Assembly (NCBI GenBank): GCA_020747015.1
Contig: JAGTJM010000005.1
Span: 558,001-622,000 of the forward strand
Origin: Pyrenochaeta sp. MPI-SDFR-AT-0127
Lineage: Eukaryota > Ascomycota > Dothideomycetes > Pleosporales > Cucurbitariaceae
Reading direction: 5' to 3'
DNA: 64,000 nucleotides
The translations under genes and the position numbers were made by a program. Shown piece after piece: positions 23,701 through 35,879 of this stretch; the stretch's first letter is position 1; each line of letters begins with the position of its first letter. The notes under the pieces are model-generated. The model ran no database searches. It was not told where the DNA came from and saw only the letters and a list, made by a program, of their open reading frames with translations.

Positions 23701-26700
23701 CTGAAGTTAGTGCGTAGCGGTATTACTGTTTTTGGCAGCGAAAGGCTCTGCACACGCAAGCGCGTGTTTGTTGAGGCTAACGTGAACGTCATACATCCCG
23801 GCGTTAGAACAATACCATGAGCGGGAGCACCTAGGGGGTGCGCCGTTTCCATCATAGAGTCGTCAGGAGGCACACACAACCACACACAGAGTATTTGTTG
23901 AGGACAGGGGTATCTAAGCTGAAGCTGGTGGTGTGTATGTGTAAGAACAAAGAATTCACCTGCTGACTGTTCGGACAGGTTTGCAAGGATAATTCGCCGA
24001 ACTCAGCCGGATGTATCACTCCCTGATAGAGGGGCTCAACGCAAAACGTACCTTCGTACCTGCATTGCTACCCAATCATTTCGCACATGCACCACAGCTC
24101 GTCTTCACATGTCTCTTTGATTCTGGTTGGTCACATGCGGTTTTCATCACATCTGCAATGCCTTCCTTGGTGTCCCCTTATTTTGTCTTTTTCATGTCTC
24201 GGCCGCCAAATTCAGCCAATCTCCTAGTTCACAATACCCACATCAGTCAGCAAAACCCTCCAGATCCCCACCTCAAGTCCACAACGGTTGCAACGTTGAC
24301 ATTTCACGTGCATGAGCCGCGCACGAGAACCCTTCGGCTCTCTGGCTACCCGTAACTCTCCGACTTCAGACCATCTACCCGCTCTCCAGCCTCTCCGCTG
24401 TGCCATCTAGACCACGATGATCCATTCGAGACCCACTGAACGCGCAACCCTTTGGCTTCCCACGTTCCCGAATGAGCCACAGCCCTAGGGCCTCACCGCC
24501 ACCCAACTCGCGGGATCACATGTCAGGCTCCCATGCGGGTCCTGTTAGTTGACTGCCCCTTTGAGCTCAGAAAAAGCCTTTTCTTGTTGCAAAGACGACG
24601 GTTACAGTATCATGTGGGCCTTCCTTCCCAACTTGACATCTTGCAGAGGGCATGGTAAAATCCTGACCCTGCATTAGCCCCTAGCGTAGAAGGGAAAAGT
24701 TTCTCGAAGCAAACACTAACGCAACGTTGCAACCACCGTTAACACAAATCTTGAATTTCAAGAGGCAAAGCCCAACGCCAATGTAAGCATACCCCTGATC
24801 ACGACTCAGACAGGTGTGGGCTGTACCTGTCAAACCCCTTCTTTACATGCACCGATCCAGATCTCGCAGGTGCGCCGGCGGCGGCTGTGAGCCCGCAAGT
24901 TCCCAATCCGTCGCGCCATGCCCCATCTCGAAACAATGACGTGCAAATCCTACCTAGGCACGGTCAGTTTGAGATAAGATTTGCATGGCGCCTCCGACAC
25001 GTGGGTGACATGGATATGTCGCGCTTGGTCTCGGATGATGTGCCCATGGCAAACTTCGGCCACGGCTTGGGACTAGGTTTTATGTGTGTGAAAAAAAAGA
25101 CTTTTTGGTGATTGCACCCGCCCAGGAGTGAGCGTGCGGGAATGGGACCGTGGTTGAGCAGCACGAATGGGGATGGAGAATCCACACAAGGTTGTGTTGC
25201 GAGGGGGGAGGGCGCTGGGATCAACGGTGCTTGGACGAAACAATCGCGCATGACAATATTTTTGTTACCGCGTTTTGTTACGGGTGGATACTACATGGGC
25301 CCCTGAGACTGTGAATGGGTGCTGGGCACTAAGATGAAAGGGTCCAGGTGAATTGATGAATTGACTGCTTAGTCCCAACCGGCATGTTATGCATTAAGCA
25401 CTGCTACAAATATATCTCTTTCGGTAATTTCACACAATAGATTGACGTTACTGGGCTTTATATGTACAATGTTGTCGCCAATGGAGATCCAGTATGGGAA
25501 GCTTCACGTGTTATAGCCTTCCTTTCCAATCATGAGTCCTGCCCCTTTCCATTCCACCCGTTTTCAAGGTATACCGTGTTTGAAGAACGAGAAGCAGTTG
25601 ACAATAAAAGCCCCTAACGAACAGTGGTCCAAGGGGGTATACCCAAGCAAGTTTTGCCACTTCTACAGTTCTCGCAATATCCAATTTACATAGACTGAAA
25701 AGAATCCGCTGTTTTACTTGCGCTACATCCAAGCCATTCGTGCTACTCCATGCCATAATAATGCTACAAAAAAGGCGAATATAGCATACTTCCATTGAAG
25801 TCATGTACTCAATATGCCTTTACATCTCTCATGCCTTTTCTCGGCCAAGACATGCACCAGAGCTGTACGTGGCAGGCAGTTCATCCGCGCAAAATACGCA
25901 GCTACTCACTGATAGAACAAAGAGCAAAGGCCGGGGCAAATTCTGCCCAAAGATATCTTATAAGACCAGAAGCTAAATGGATAGATGGAACTGAATCCAG
26001 CTTCGGCGTAAAGTGCTATTTGACAGTGGAAAGCCGATCCAAATAACATCTCTGGTCTGTTGACCGTGTCAACCCGCTCAGCGTTAGTTAGATGCCATGT
26101 ACAATGCTGAGCATCCTTACAGAGTTTAGTATTCGTTACTCAAACCCCACGTCAGGTACAGAAGTCATTCAGCCTTTTGGACAGGAATTTGAAATGAGCT
26201 CGAGCTAACGCCGAGCGAACGCTCTTATATAAACATGGTACTGGAACACTGGGTATGCTACTGAAATCTCAGATGACTTGCATTACCATTTTGCACAGCC
26301 CCATATGTCTTGCAGTTGCATTCAACACCCGCAGGGCATCCTCAAGACATTCGTGTTAACGTAGCAGACATGCTGTATTTATGGAAGAGGAAGCTCACTT
26401 TCATCGACATTGTTAGTAAGAGATTGGATGGTTTGTAATCGTGTCGCCGTGACAAATCGAAAATTTGTGACACACTTTGGTGACACCCAGTTCTAGTCAT
26501 CGTAGCAGATTTTTGCATTTCAAAACCGTGCAAGGCCCAAGAAGCCTGTACTGCGCAATGGGTATCTATCCAACCAAACAATATGAAAGAATCTTGAGAC
26601 ACCCCCAAGGCCCATGCACATTACATGAAGTATACATTCATTATTCCACCAGCAACGCCTTGATACACTCCCATATACTTCTCGATGCTATCATTCACCC
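17792..26700. other. 8.9-kb gene desert, nothing convincing
   Basis: The first few hundred bases are probably the 3' UTR of the PF08550 gene. Beyond that there are only short frames (up to 202 codons at 23096-23704) that overlap others on both strands and show no motif. A G-run of 17 of 18 lies at 20154-20171. Composition is near 50 percent GC without obvious repeats. With the desert on the left, the PF08550 gene sits alone in about 20 kb. I see no gene that can be supported. Confidence 0.5.
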
Positions 26701-29390
26701 TCAGAGCCATAACACGGTTCCTCGGCTCACGTTCGGCTCCACATTTCCCCAAGCAGCGCCCGACACATGACCAGCGGAGAATGTCTCACCAACGCTTGGA
26801 TTGGCTTGCAAAGATGGCGTCAGAGCTCTATAAGGGAAAAGCTCAGCAATGTTGGGTGGCACCAAGAATTTCACAAGGTCGAATCCTCTCTGGATCTGCT
26901 GATCACGTGTATACGTCGACCACTCTTGTACTATTGGTCCCACTGCGTTGACAAGAGGTTTGAAGTCTTCGACTACTCGGTATGCGTATACAAGCTGGCG
27001 TTTAAGCGAATCTAGCATGGCGACGGCATCCTGAAAGCCCTTCAAATACGCATCGAGGCTATGGTGAAGGTCTAGGTCTGGTGATGAGAGGTCGCGGACA
27101 AGAAGGGCACAGAAGACAAGTAGAGCACCGGCAATGGACGAGGTTATATGGTGTCGGAGACTGGTATGTTTCGGCAGCAAATTTTCGAGCTCTGTCGTAG
27201 TGCACGTACGTATGTGCTCCATGGCATCAAGGGCGAGCCAGCTAAATTCGCGAGCACACTGGCCATCGTATTGAAGGGAAGTCATCGCCCGATGGCGCAG
27301 CAAGAGGGTGGTATTGAAGTTGCTGAGAAGCATGGCGACTTTGTTGGGTGTGTTCGAGAGCAACCCTTGAGACTGGGACATGTACATTGCAGGTAGCTCG
27401 TTTGTTATGAATTGATCGATCTGCGAGTCAATCATGGCGATGCGGTCACCATCAGCTCTACTGTTCGGCGACTCGGCAACCACGATGTTGTCCCAGACAT
27501 AGCCGGCTCGATGGGCCAAGAGAACAGAATAGCTCAGGCACAGATTGGCGTATTGTCTGAGGTCAGCGTCTGTACGAGGCTGGTGATAGAGAAGCACCTG
27601 ATCATAATTAGAGATTGGTAGTAGAAGAGGCAATAGGAGAGTGGGACAAAGTATGCGAAAAGCTGAAGTCATAAATACTTCAGGTATCGCGATTGTAATG
27701 GTATGCACGTAGCACTCACCTTATTATACCCGTCCCTCGGGCTGTCCACATTGATGTCTTTTTCACGAATCGAGTATGGTCGTCCACATGAGAGTGAGAT
27801 GCAACGATCAGTGATAAAAACATTCCAGAAAACACAAATATGAGCATATAATTGCTCCGGGTCAAGGTGTGAAAGAGATCGTTGTTGATGGAGGCCATAT
27901 TGGAAAACAAGGCGACTGGCGAGGCCGATCGTAGTGTAAGCTGCGTCTGGAACGTCCGCAAAGGTGAGATACAAAGCCTTGCAACGTAAGTACATATTTA
28001 GAGGAGCTGTATGGCTTTGCAGAATGGATACGCACCTGGAAGAGCAACAATTGGGTGAGGACCAGGTTTCCCGGACCACCGAGCAGCGCATTCTTGTCTA
28101 CAAGGTCATCTGCAATCTGGAACCAGTTCCAACCGAGTGGCTTACTATCTGTTACGTCTACTGCAGTCTCCGTCAATATGTCGCAGCATGCGAAGATGAC
28201 ATAATTCAAAGCTAGGTAGAAGACGTCGTGTGACTGGACGGTTCCACCAGCAAGAATGCGCTCGCCACGCGATCGAAAGTCGCCCTCTTCGATACAGGAG
28301 TGACGTAAGTGGATATCACCGAAGAATAAGTTCATGTACTTTTGGTACTCGATGGGGCGAGGGAATGGTAGAGTGCGACTGTCCAAACGAATAGTGAGCG
28401 GCGTATCAGCGCTGCTTGCATGATCTGTGCGTTGGGAATAGGGGTGGCTAGGAGGGCTCAGTCAATGAAGCATGTGCTTAGTGTAGATGGAATCATGTAC
28501 CTCCATTCCGGCGATTCGTATGACATATCTGACTGCTGTTCCATGTGAGCAAGAGCTGGATTAATAGGATCAAGCAGTGGGAGAGCGAAGGCAGCCTCGC
28601 TTCGAAAGCCATCGCTGCCACTTCCTTCTCGCTCGATGCTGCCCATTGGCGTCATGGTCATGCCGCGTTCGTGTATGAGGGCCTCCATCATGGTCTCGAT
28701 GCGCGCCATGCGGACTTCCATTGACATACCAAGCACGCTGGCGTCACTCGCTCTCCTTTCTATAGCCTGGTGGCGGGGTATTATATTCCTTCGTGGTATG
28801 TTGCTCCCGTTGGAAACCGATGGCAATGGTTGTTGAACGGGTGTAGGCCGGCTGAGGGTCTGTAGGACTTGGGCGGCGGTTTCGTCTTCCGAGTAGAAGC
28901 AGCGTTTCCCATTGTCGATGCATCTTTGGCAGGGATTTTCACCAGAACACTGTCACGTGTCAGCTACTGGTTCTTGACTGTGACATATTGCTGGTAAAAG
29001 GCAGTTCACGCGCCATAAGAAAGAGCCTTGAGTGATTGCGGGATTTGGTGAGCATGCACCAAGAGCAGGGACAGCACAGCAACTCGAGGCCAACTAGGAT
29101 AAAGTAGCGCTTACCTTGAGCTTCGATCGCCTACACGAGACACCTAGGGAGAATTGTCAGCTCCATCACAATGTCAAACTGCGGTGCTGCGGCGCGCAAT
29201 GCATCGAACCATCGCGGAACGGTCGGAATGCTGCATCGCGAGCTCGAAAGATGCCGAGGGCGCAATGGAGGCAACAAGAGCGCGACCTACATGCTTTGGG
29301 CGCATATTTTTGGCGAATCTTCTTGCGCTTTGGCGACGATGACCTCCTTTCGTCGTCCATGCGTCTTACGTGTGACGACTGATCGTTCAT
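26701..29390 (-). CDS. Zn2Cys6 fungal transcription factor, 714 aa, 6 exons
   Basis: Minus-strand exons are 29390-29291, 29143-29115, 28949-28501, 28447-28036, 27977-27720 and 27597-26701 (715 codons with stop). The binuclear zinc cluster is rebuilt only after splicing the first two introns: cysteines 34, 37, 44, 50, 53 and 60 in the exact pattern C-x2-C-x6-C-x5-C-x2-C-x6-C. It is preceded by a basic stretch (SPKRKKIRQK). A short Met/Glu-rich helix (about residues 90-120) may be the dimerisation coiled coil. The rest matches the fungal-specific transcription factor middle domain: PFPRPIEYQKYMN, FQYGLHQQRSL and SLSCGRPYSIREKDINVDSP. The last intron can end at either of two AGs 18 nt apart, which changes six residues. 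The target genes are unknown; it is not close to an obvious pathway cluster. The beta-mannosidase gene lies 1.5 kb away, transcribed divergently. Confidence 0.9.
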
Positions 29391-30890
29391 GGCGCGCTGA
29401 GGTTGGTGAGGGAAGAAAGTCGCAGGCCGAAGCGACTCGGAACGCGACCGGGATGCTGGGGCGCTAGCATAATGTCAACGGTACACCGGCGCGGCCACCG
29501 TTCGTTCATCTCTTCGCATCGTCGAAGTTGCGACTGGTTGCACGTCCTTCGAAGCCAACAGGCAATGTGATGGGTTTGATGAGACCGGAGAATCAAAAGC
29601 ATCTGCGACCGAGCGCTGAGATGAACAGCCTTGGGGCACCACCAACCAACATCTCGTCATGCATGGCCGACCCTGATTTCATCTTGATTCTCCGGAGCAT
29701 GGCTTGATTTGATCTCAGAGAGGGCATGACAAGCATTGCTCTAAATCATATTCAGGAAATGGCAGTCGGTGCAAGCATTCCTTCGCCGGCTCCCCAGCAG
29801 AGTGTACATTACGGTTACAACAACTGCTTCAAGTGTCTATTGCCTTGGAGGCTCCGGTCAACAGTTACTACATGGTCCGTTTCTTCAGTTTTGAGCTTTC
29901 TGTGAAATCGACTGGAGGGGTAGCTCAGACACAGAGTCTGATGCATGAGGTGTGTTACCCTTTTGGTACTTGAGTAATCCAGCAATCTACTGAATAGCAG
30001 GAACAGATTACGTATCAGCCTGCATGAGATATGCAACAAATTACAGCATCGTCTGAACCAGCGGGCATTGGTGAACAAGACTTGTGTCGTGATCACAAAT
30101 ACTTCTGGAATGATTTACAGCTTTAGAAGGGGGACATATTCAATATGCACCTCCCCATTCCTCTCAGATCACGCCGTATTGGCAACTGTAAGATAGTCCA
30201 TATCTTCGTCGTTGGTTTTCAACATCTCGGTACGAGCTCGTTACCGCCCTTGACTTGAAGAGCCCAATGTTTTGTTATCGACGTTCGCCAATGGTGAAGT
30301 TGCGAACATAACTGTCAAAGTCAGTGGAAAAGAATGCTAATATGAAGAGGAACCGAGGACTAAGGGCATTCGTATTTGAAGGTGTGGTCTGCACCAAATC
30401 CGTTTCTAATGGTACAGAGGAGAGAAATACCACAGATCCTCTTTCTGTCAACAAAAACTTCCGTTGCTTGCGATCCAAAACATGAGACCCTTGACTGGCA
30501 CCGGCAACAAGGGAAACAATATACTATCCGTTCTCACGTCTAGAAGTTTCGTCCGATCAGACTATGATCCAGACATGTCCAACCTCAGTCTGAGTCCTGG
30601 GCATTGGTGGGGTTTATCCAGCGCAAGATACTTGAGATTTGATCAAATCAGGAGGGGCTCCTCTTCTTCAGGTCCGTGATTTCCATATTTACTGTAATGG
30701 CGTAGCATATAGGATCGGCTGGCCGAAGACGTGGAATTCGGCAGGGATTTGATGCGGGGAAGAAGTTTGGGGCACCCCGCATAAACATTTTCAACTACGT
30801 GGTGGTCACATCTGGATACAAAACAGCTTCACTCACCATCTGCAACCTACTATAGTCCAAGTTCACATACCCATCGTCTATCTTGGCATC
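29391..30890. other. intergenic between divergent regulator and mannosidase, no gene recognised
   Basis: This 1.5-kb gap serves as upstream DNA for both neighbours. Only short shadow frames are present. AT-rich tracts occur at about 29800-30100. No clear TATA box or operator was picked out. Confidence 0.5.
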
Positions 30891-33542
30891 ATGGAAGAGA
30901 ACCTCCACGCTACTCCGTTCACTACAAAGCCCCTTATCTCCAATTGGACATTCAAGCAGGGAGGTCTGACGTCTACCCACAAGTACTTCCCAGCCAACGA
31001 TCTTCCAACAGAAGTCCATCGTGATCTACATAAAAATGGTACGATTGCAGATCCTTTCAAGGATTTGAACGAGCTCTCGGTACGTTGGGTAGGTGATGAG
31101 GCGTGGACATATCGCACGAAGTTTCCTGCGCCTATAAATTACAAGGACGCAAGCACCATCACGGTGCTCAAATTTGAGGGCTTAGACACGTTTGCGTCGG
31201 TTTATTTGAATGATCAAAAGATTCTGGAAACTGATAACATGTTCCTGGAACATCGTGTCAATGTCTCTGAAACACTCAAGAGTGAAGACAACATCCTTGA
31301 AATCACCTTCGACTCCGCACGAAGAAAGGGCCTCGATATCGTAGAGCAACGAAAAGACCACCGTTTTATAGTACACCAGACTGAGATTTCACGCGGACCG
31401 GTGCGAAAAGCGCAGTACGACTGGGGTTGGGATTGGGGTCCAATCTTGCTCACTTGTGGACCTTGGAAACCGATATCGATTGAAGCTTATACATGTAGAC
31501 TTTATGATCTATGCGTTCGGTATGATCTCGGATCAGATCTGAACTCCGCGGAAGTGAAGATTAGCGTAAGATATGAAGGTTCTATTGCTGGCGTGTCTTT
31601 TACAATTGTCAACAATAGAACGAACGCAACGGTAGCAAGCGGAACGATAAGAGCCGGCGGAGAAGAGAAGTCAAAAATTCTAGAATTTTCTCTCCCGCTT
31701 CATGACCTCGAACTTTGGTGGCCGCGAGGATATGGGAAACAAGTCCTCTACACAGTGCAGACTCGGGCGCACATGCAGTTTGAGCCCTCGATCTTATCCC
31801 CGATACATTCTGTCTCTCAAAGATTTGGATTTCGTAAAGTCGAGCTTGTTCAGGAACCTGACGTGCATGGCACGTCGTTCTACTTTCGCATCAACAAAAT
31901 TGACATTTTTTGTGGCGGTTCTTGCTGGATACCGGCTGACTCGTTCCTTACTCGCATAACATCCGAACAATATAGGCGCTGGGTTGAACTTGCTGCTGAA
32001 GGTAATCAAACCATGCTACGAGTGTGGGGAGGCGGAATATATGAATCAGACGTCTTCTTCGATGCAGCTGATGAGTTTGGTGTGTTGGTATGGCAAGACT
32101 TTGCTTTTGCTTGTGCAAATTATCCTGCATATCCGGAGTACTTGAAGAGTGTGGAAGAAGAAGCGAGGCAGAATGTACGAAGGTTACGATCTCATCCCAG
32201 CTTAGTGATATGGGCGGGCAATAATGAGGATTATCAAATCGTTGAGCGGTACGGCCTAGAGTATGACTTGGAGGAACAAGATCCGCAGGCTTGGTTAAAG
32301 ACCAATTTTCCAGCACGGTACATCTACGAGCATCTCCTTCCAGCTATCATCACCGATGAATCTCCAGACACACCATATCACCCCAGCTCCCCATTCGGTA
32401 ACGGCAAGTCTACCGTCCTCAAAGTTGATTCCACGATCGGCGACGTGCATCAATGGAATGTTTGGCACGGCACAATGGAGCCATACCAGCGTCTGCCCGA
32501 GCTTGGTGGTCGTTACATCTCTGAATTCGGTATGGAAGCCTATCCACATGTTTTCACTTTAGAGAAATCTATCAGCCGCGAGCAAGATCGCCAACCTGGC
32601 TCACTGCCTATGGACTTCCGCAATAAAGCCATAGGACATGAACGGCGTCTAATCTCGTATGTTGCCGAGAATTTCAGGATCAGGTACGATTTCGAAGGCT
32701 TCACCCATCTCACGCAGATCATGCAAGCAGACGCAATGTCCTGGGCTTACAAGTCCTGGCGACGCCAATGGGGTTCAGCCGGAAGTCGCAGGTGTGGCGG
32801 CGTGCTTGTGTGGCAGCTGAATGATTGCTGGCCTACCATGTCATGGGCGGTAGTAGACTACTATCTTGTTCCAAAACCGGCATATCATGCAATCAAACGG
32901 GCCATGGCGCCTGCCATTATTGGTGTACAGCGAAAATTCAAGAGCTGGACAATGAGACCTTCGGATAAACTGTGGCAGCGTGATACAGGACACATCGACA
33001 TGAGCCAGATCTGGCAAGACACCAAGATCGACGTTTGGGTCACGAATAGTACAACACAAGAGTTAACGGGCGAAGTACTCATAGAGTATATTTCCATCAA
33101 GACTGGTTTGAATATTGGCAGTGGGATCAAACGAGATGTCTCCATCGCACCAAACGGAACGACAGAAATTCTCCAAAACCAGGTTGCGGGCCTACCAGAC
33201 ACGCAAGTCCCAAACAGCCCATTCAACATGTCTGACGCTGATCCGTTTATTATTCACGCTTTGCTATTTGTAGATCGTCACCCTGTTGCGAGCGACGTCG
33301 CATGGCCAGACCCTATCAAGTATCTTTCCTTTGACGATCGGGACGTGCAAGTAAGCTATTCAGAGAGCAAGACGGAAGTTTTCATATCCGCCAAGAAACC
33401 GGTAAAGGGCTTCGTATTTGCTGAGAAAGAGGGAGTAGGGCTGAGCGATAATGGTTTTGACATTGTGCCGGGAGAAATGAAGACAGTTCAGGTGAAAGGC
33501 TGTGCGGCTGATGAATTGAAGTGGAGGTATGTTGAGATGTGA
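30891..33542 (+). CDS. mndB: Beta-mannosidase, glycoside hydrolase family 2 (type B), 883 aa, single exon
   Basis: This enzyme removes terminal beta-linked mannose from manno-oligosaccharides of plant mannan or N-glycan core. The reading frame is unbroken for 883 codons. Domain order is the GH2 sugar-binding fold (about 15-195, with YDWGWDWGP at 176-184), an immunoglobulin-like domain, the TIM barrel (about 320-680) and C-terminal beta domains. The general acid/base is E446 in WAGNNEDYQ and the nucleophile is E545 in YISEFGMEAYP; both are in place. SCWIPADSFLTR and LRVWGGGIYE are further GH2 marks. There is no signal peptide at MEENLHATPF, so the protein is probably intracellular, as in fungal type-B mannosidases. 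Length is usual for the family. It ends 130 bp from the convergent F-box gene. Whether natural substrates are plant mannan or glycans cannot be told here. Confidence 0.96.
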   Translation: MEENLHATPFTTKPLISNWTFKQGGLTSTHKYFPANDLPTEVHRDLHKNGTIADPFKDLNELSVRWVGDEAWTYRTKFPAPINYKDASTITVLKFEGLDTFASVYLNDQKILETDNMFLEHRVNVSETLKSEDNILEITFDSARRKGLDIVEQRKDHRFIVHQTEISRGPVRKAQYDWGWDWGPILLTCGPWKPISIEAYTCRLYDLCVRYDLGSDLNSAEVKISVRYEGSIAGVSFTIVNNRTNATVASGTIRAGGEEKSKILEFSLPLHDLELWWPRGYGKQVLYTVQTRAHMQFEPSILSPIHSVSQRFGFRKVELVQEPDVHGTSFYFRINKIDIFCGGSCWIPADSFLTRITSEQYRRWVELAAEGNQTMLRVWGGGIYESDVFFDAADEFGVLVWQDFAFACANYPAYPEYLKSVEEEARQNVRRLRSHPSLVIWAGNNEDYQIVERYGLEYDLEEQDPQAWLKTNFPARYIYEHLLPAIITDESPDTPYHPSSPFGNGKSTVLKVDSTIGDVHQWNVWHGTMEPYQRLPELGGRYISEFGMEAYPHVFTLEKSISREQDRQPGSLPMDFRNKAIGHERRLISYVAENFRIRYDFEGFTHLTQIMQADAMSWAYKSWRRQWGSAGSRRCGGVLVWQLNDCWPTMSWAVVDYYLVPKPAYHAIKRAMAPAIIGVQRKFKSWTMRPSDKLWQRDTGHIDMSQIWQDTKIDVWVTNSTTQELTGEVLIEYISIKTGLNIGSGIKRDVSIAPNGTTEILQNQVAGLPDTQVPNSPFNMSDADPFIIHALLFVDRHPVASDVAWPDPIKYLSFDDRDVQVSYSESKTEVFISAKKPVKGFVFAEKEGVGLSDNGFDIVPGEMKTVQVKGCAADELKWRYVEM

Positions 33543-33672
33543 TAGGCACACATACACTGCATGCCAAAACAACACTTACAGAATCAACCCTTCTCACCTG
33601 GCATCATTGTTAGCTTCGAGCCCCTTTATTGTCTCACGGAGATGTACATGCCCCAGCCCCCAATCAATGTTC

Positions 33673-35256
33673 CTACATGTGCCAATTCCCGTCTTCCTCA
33701 TCACTGTCCCCCTCACTCTCATATAAACTTCTATCGCATATTTTCCAGAATGCGGTCGGTCCAGCTGGTCCATGTACATCGTAATCTTTGTCAAACCACG
33801 TGCCAATGACACCCCGCTGTGATCTCAACCCACCAACCTGAACACCTTCACTGCGCCATCGCTCTTCTCCGCTGTCACAAATCAGTAATACTCGCCTCTT
33901 CGCGCGTCATGGAAGATCATGCTTACCCGTAAAATACCGATATCGTTTGCCAGCGTACTTCGCCATCGGGTGTAAGGCGTACACAGCCGCGAATCTTCGA
34001 GTTCGCATTGGGATCCCAGGATACGTCTAAGGACCTTGACTTGCCGATAAAGCGCACTATAGGAAGGGAAGAATTGTCGAATTGGCCAGCAGGAACAACT
34101 TCGGTGACCTGTAAATCCATAACAATATGCCTAATGGCCTCATCGGTGGTGAGCGTATCTCGTGGTTTGTCGGAAGCAACTTTCAGGGCTTCTGGGCTGA
34201 AGTTGAAGTTGTACAGGTCGTTGTAATCGAGAAAGCAAACAATCTGTTATATGTCAGTTTCATGTGATGGCTGATCCATAAAGCATAGTACCCGTGACCA
34301 GAGCCCTGAGACGTTGTACGGATCTTTGAGCTGTAGCGGAATCTCGGGTTCCTTCAATAGCGTTGGCGGATAAGCAGGCATGATCTTCGCACGCTCTGGG
34401 ATCACGCCCTCAAGCGGCTCAGACCACGGTGGTCTGAAACGATGCAAGAATCTTCGACAACAGAGGCCAGAGTTGTAACCTAGCACGATCATAAGACTCT
34501 CAATCATCTCCCAATCAACTCTCATGCTGCCATCATCGCGGAAAGGGCCCCACTTCGTCTTGTCAGTATAGTTTCTTAAATCATACACCCGTGATCTTGC
34601 GTAAGGATGCGTTGATAGCACTCTTCTTCCAGCGTTTGTTGATGGTATCCCAAACAGGCAATGAAGCTTGGCACTTAGCTGTCGACCAACCACATCATCG
34701 GCGGGTCTTTGGTTAGCTTTTCCAATACGCCCAAAGAGAGATGAGCGACACATGAATGCGTCATGGTTCTGAGAGATGTGTTGGAACAGCCGAGCAATTA
34801 AGTGTTGGTTCTGAGAATCGCCGAATTCGTCCATTGAGCCTGAACTGATAAGACCATCCACTGTCGACGCGATGAAGTTGAACTCGTCTCGCTGCGCGTT
34901 TTAGTACACCATCTAGTTAGGTTCTATTAGAACTTCTACCTTCAAGTCATTATTAGCTGACTGCAACATCTTTTGACATCTTATCAGCTTTTGTAGTTCA
35001 GAAACCCATTCTGGGTCCGGGTCTCCCGGCCTCCGCCGAGGGTCGTCCTGAACAACAGTCAGACCGCAACTGTATAAGATGATGAGAGTAATCGCACGAA
35101 ATTTCTCAGATAATGCGCCTTGTAGAGCCTTGTATTCTTCTTGATGAACTCGTTGAAACCCGACGATGTCCGCGCACATGCTGCGAGATCTTCTGGGTTG
35201 ATCTCTTCTAGAATCCGAATGAGGACATCGTAACAAAGATCGAGAAGCTCCGTCAT
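33673..35256 (-). CDS. F-box protein, 460 aa, 5 exons
   Basis: Minus-strand exons are 35256-35098, 35047-34940, 34891-34292, 34243-33927 and 33871-33673; the introns are 48-55 nt and all phases close (461 codons with stop). The N-terminus is a short F-box (about 1-45: LDLCYDVLIRILEEINPEDLAAC) of the kind that docks a substrate adaptor to Skp1 in SCF ubiquitin ligases. The rest is a large domain found in fungal F-box proteins, with RPADDVVGRQLSAKLHCLFG, TKWGPFRDDG, and near the end RWRSEGVQ and GTWFDKDYDVHGPAGPTAFW. The tail is acidic (SEGDSDEEDG). Substrate unknown. The 48-nt third intron contains in-frame sequence close to coding, so a retained form is conceivable. A MITE sits about 200 bp upstream of the start and could affect its promoter. 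Confidence 0.9.
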
Positions 35257-35454
35257 GACCAGAATAATACAAGAAATAATACACAGTTGTGAGAACGGAG
35301 CAGAGCGCTAGAGCTTGATGCTGGTGTCAATGTCAATGTCGATGTCGTGATGCATATGCAGCCGTGAAGTGGGGTCCGGAGATAGTGCTATTGCCGGCTT
35401 CATTTGCCAGGATCATCGTGCGGATGTTTTCAGGTGTCTTTGTCAGCTTCACTA

Positions 35455-35541
35455 ACGTGTTCCACCACCTAGTGGGCCGAACCACCTAGTGGGCCACCCC
35501 AAAAACCCACCAAAAATGGCCAGAACAGCATGTTGAGATCT
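35455..35541 (+). repeat. left terminal inverted repeat of the MITE
   Basis: This is the 87-bp arm that pairs with 35791-35877. It includes two copies of an ACCACCTAGTGGGCC motif, each itself partly palindromic (CCACCTAGTGG). Confidence 0.88.
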
Positions 35542-35790
35542 TAAACACGGCTGCATCTCACAGGACCCGGTCTTAGAGATAGTCTTCTATTACTTTTAGA
35601 AAGTATATCCTGAGTGTAAGTGTGTAGATTACAGCCAATCTCTCAATCTTAAGTATTAGTCGAAGTTTGGGGCTAAAAGTTAATATCTTAAGAACTGTGA
35701 CCTTAATATATTCTATACTCCTCGAAAACACTCTAATTAGGGTAAAAGACTATACACTGATTCTAGATCCATAAAATACAGTCGTGGTGG

Positions 35791-35877
35791 AGATCTCAAC
35801 ATGCTGTTTTGGCCATTTTTGGTGGGTTTTTGGGGTGGTCCACTAGGTGGTTCGGCCTACTAGGTGGTGGAACACGT
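35791..35877 (-). repeat. right terminal inverted repeat of the MITE
   Basis: This is the reverse complement of 35455-35541 with about three transition differences. It ends GGAACACGT next to the TA duplication. Confidence 0.88.
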
Positions 35878-35879
35878 TA

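Larger units (their letters stand above)
35455..35877. mobile_element. 423-bp MITE with 87-bp terminal inverted repeats and TA target duplication
   Basis: The ends are near-perfect inverted copies: left arm 35455-35541, right arm 35791-35877, starting ACGTGTTCCACCACCTAG. They differ at only about three positions, all transitions. TA flanks both ends (35453-35454 and 35878-35879), as made by Tc1/mariner-type transposases. The core (35542-35790) is AT-rich and has no open frame, so the element is non-autonomous. Each arm contains a short direct duplication of the motif CCACCTAGTGGGCC. The element lies between the F-box gene and a stretch of dead genes. The near identity of the arms suggests recent activity. 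Confidence 0.88.

Noticed and set aside
26701..33542. Mannan-use cluster of the Zn2Cys6 factor with beta-mannosidase
   Set aside because: Only two genes, 1.5 kb apart, with no transporter or second hydrolase; adjacency alone is too weak to claim a pathway.
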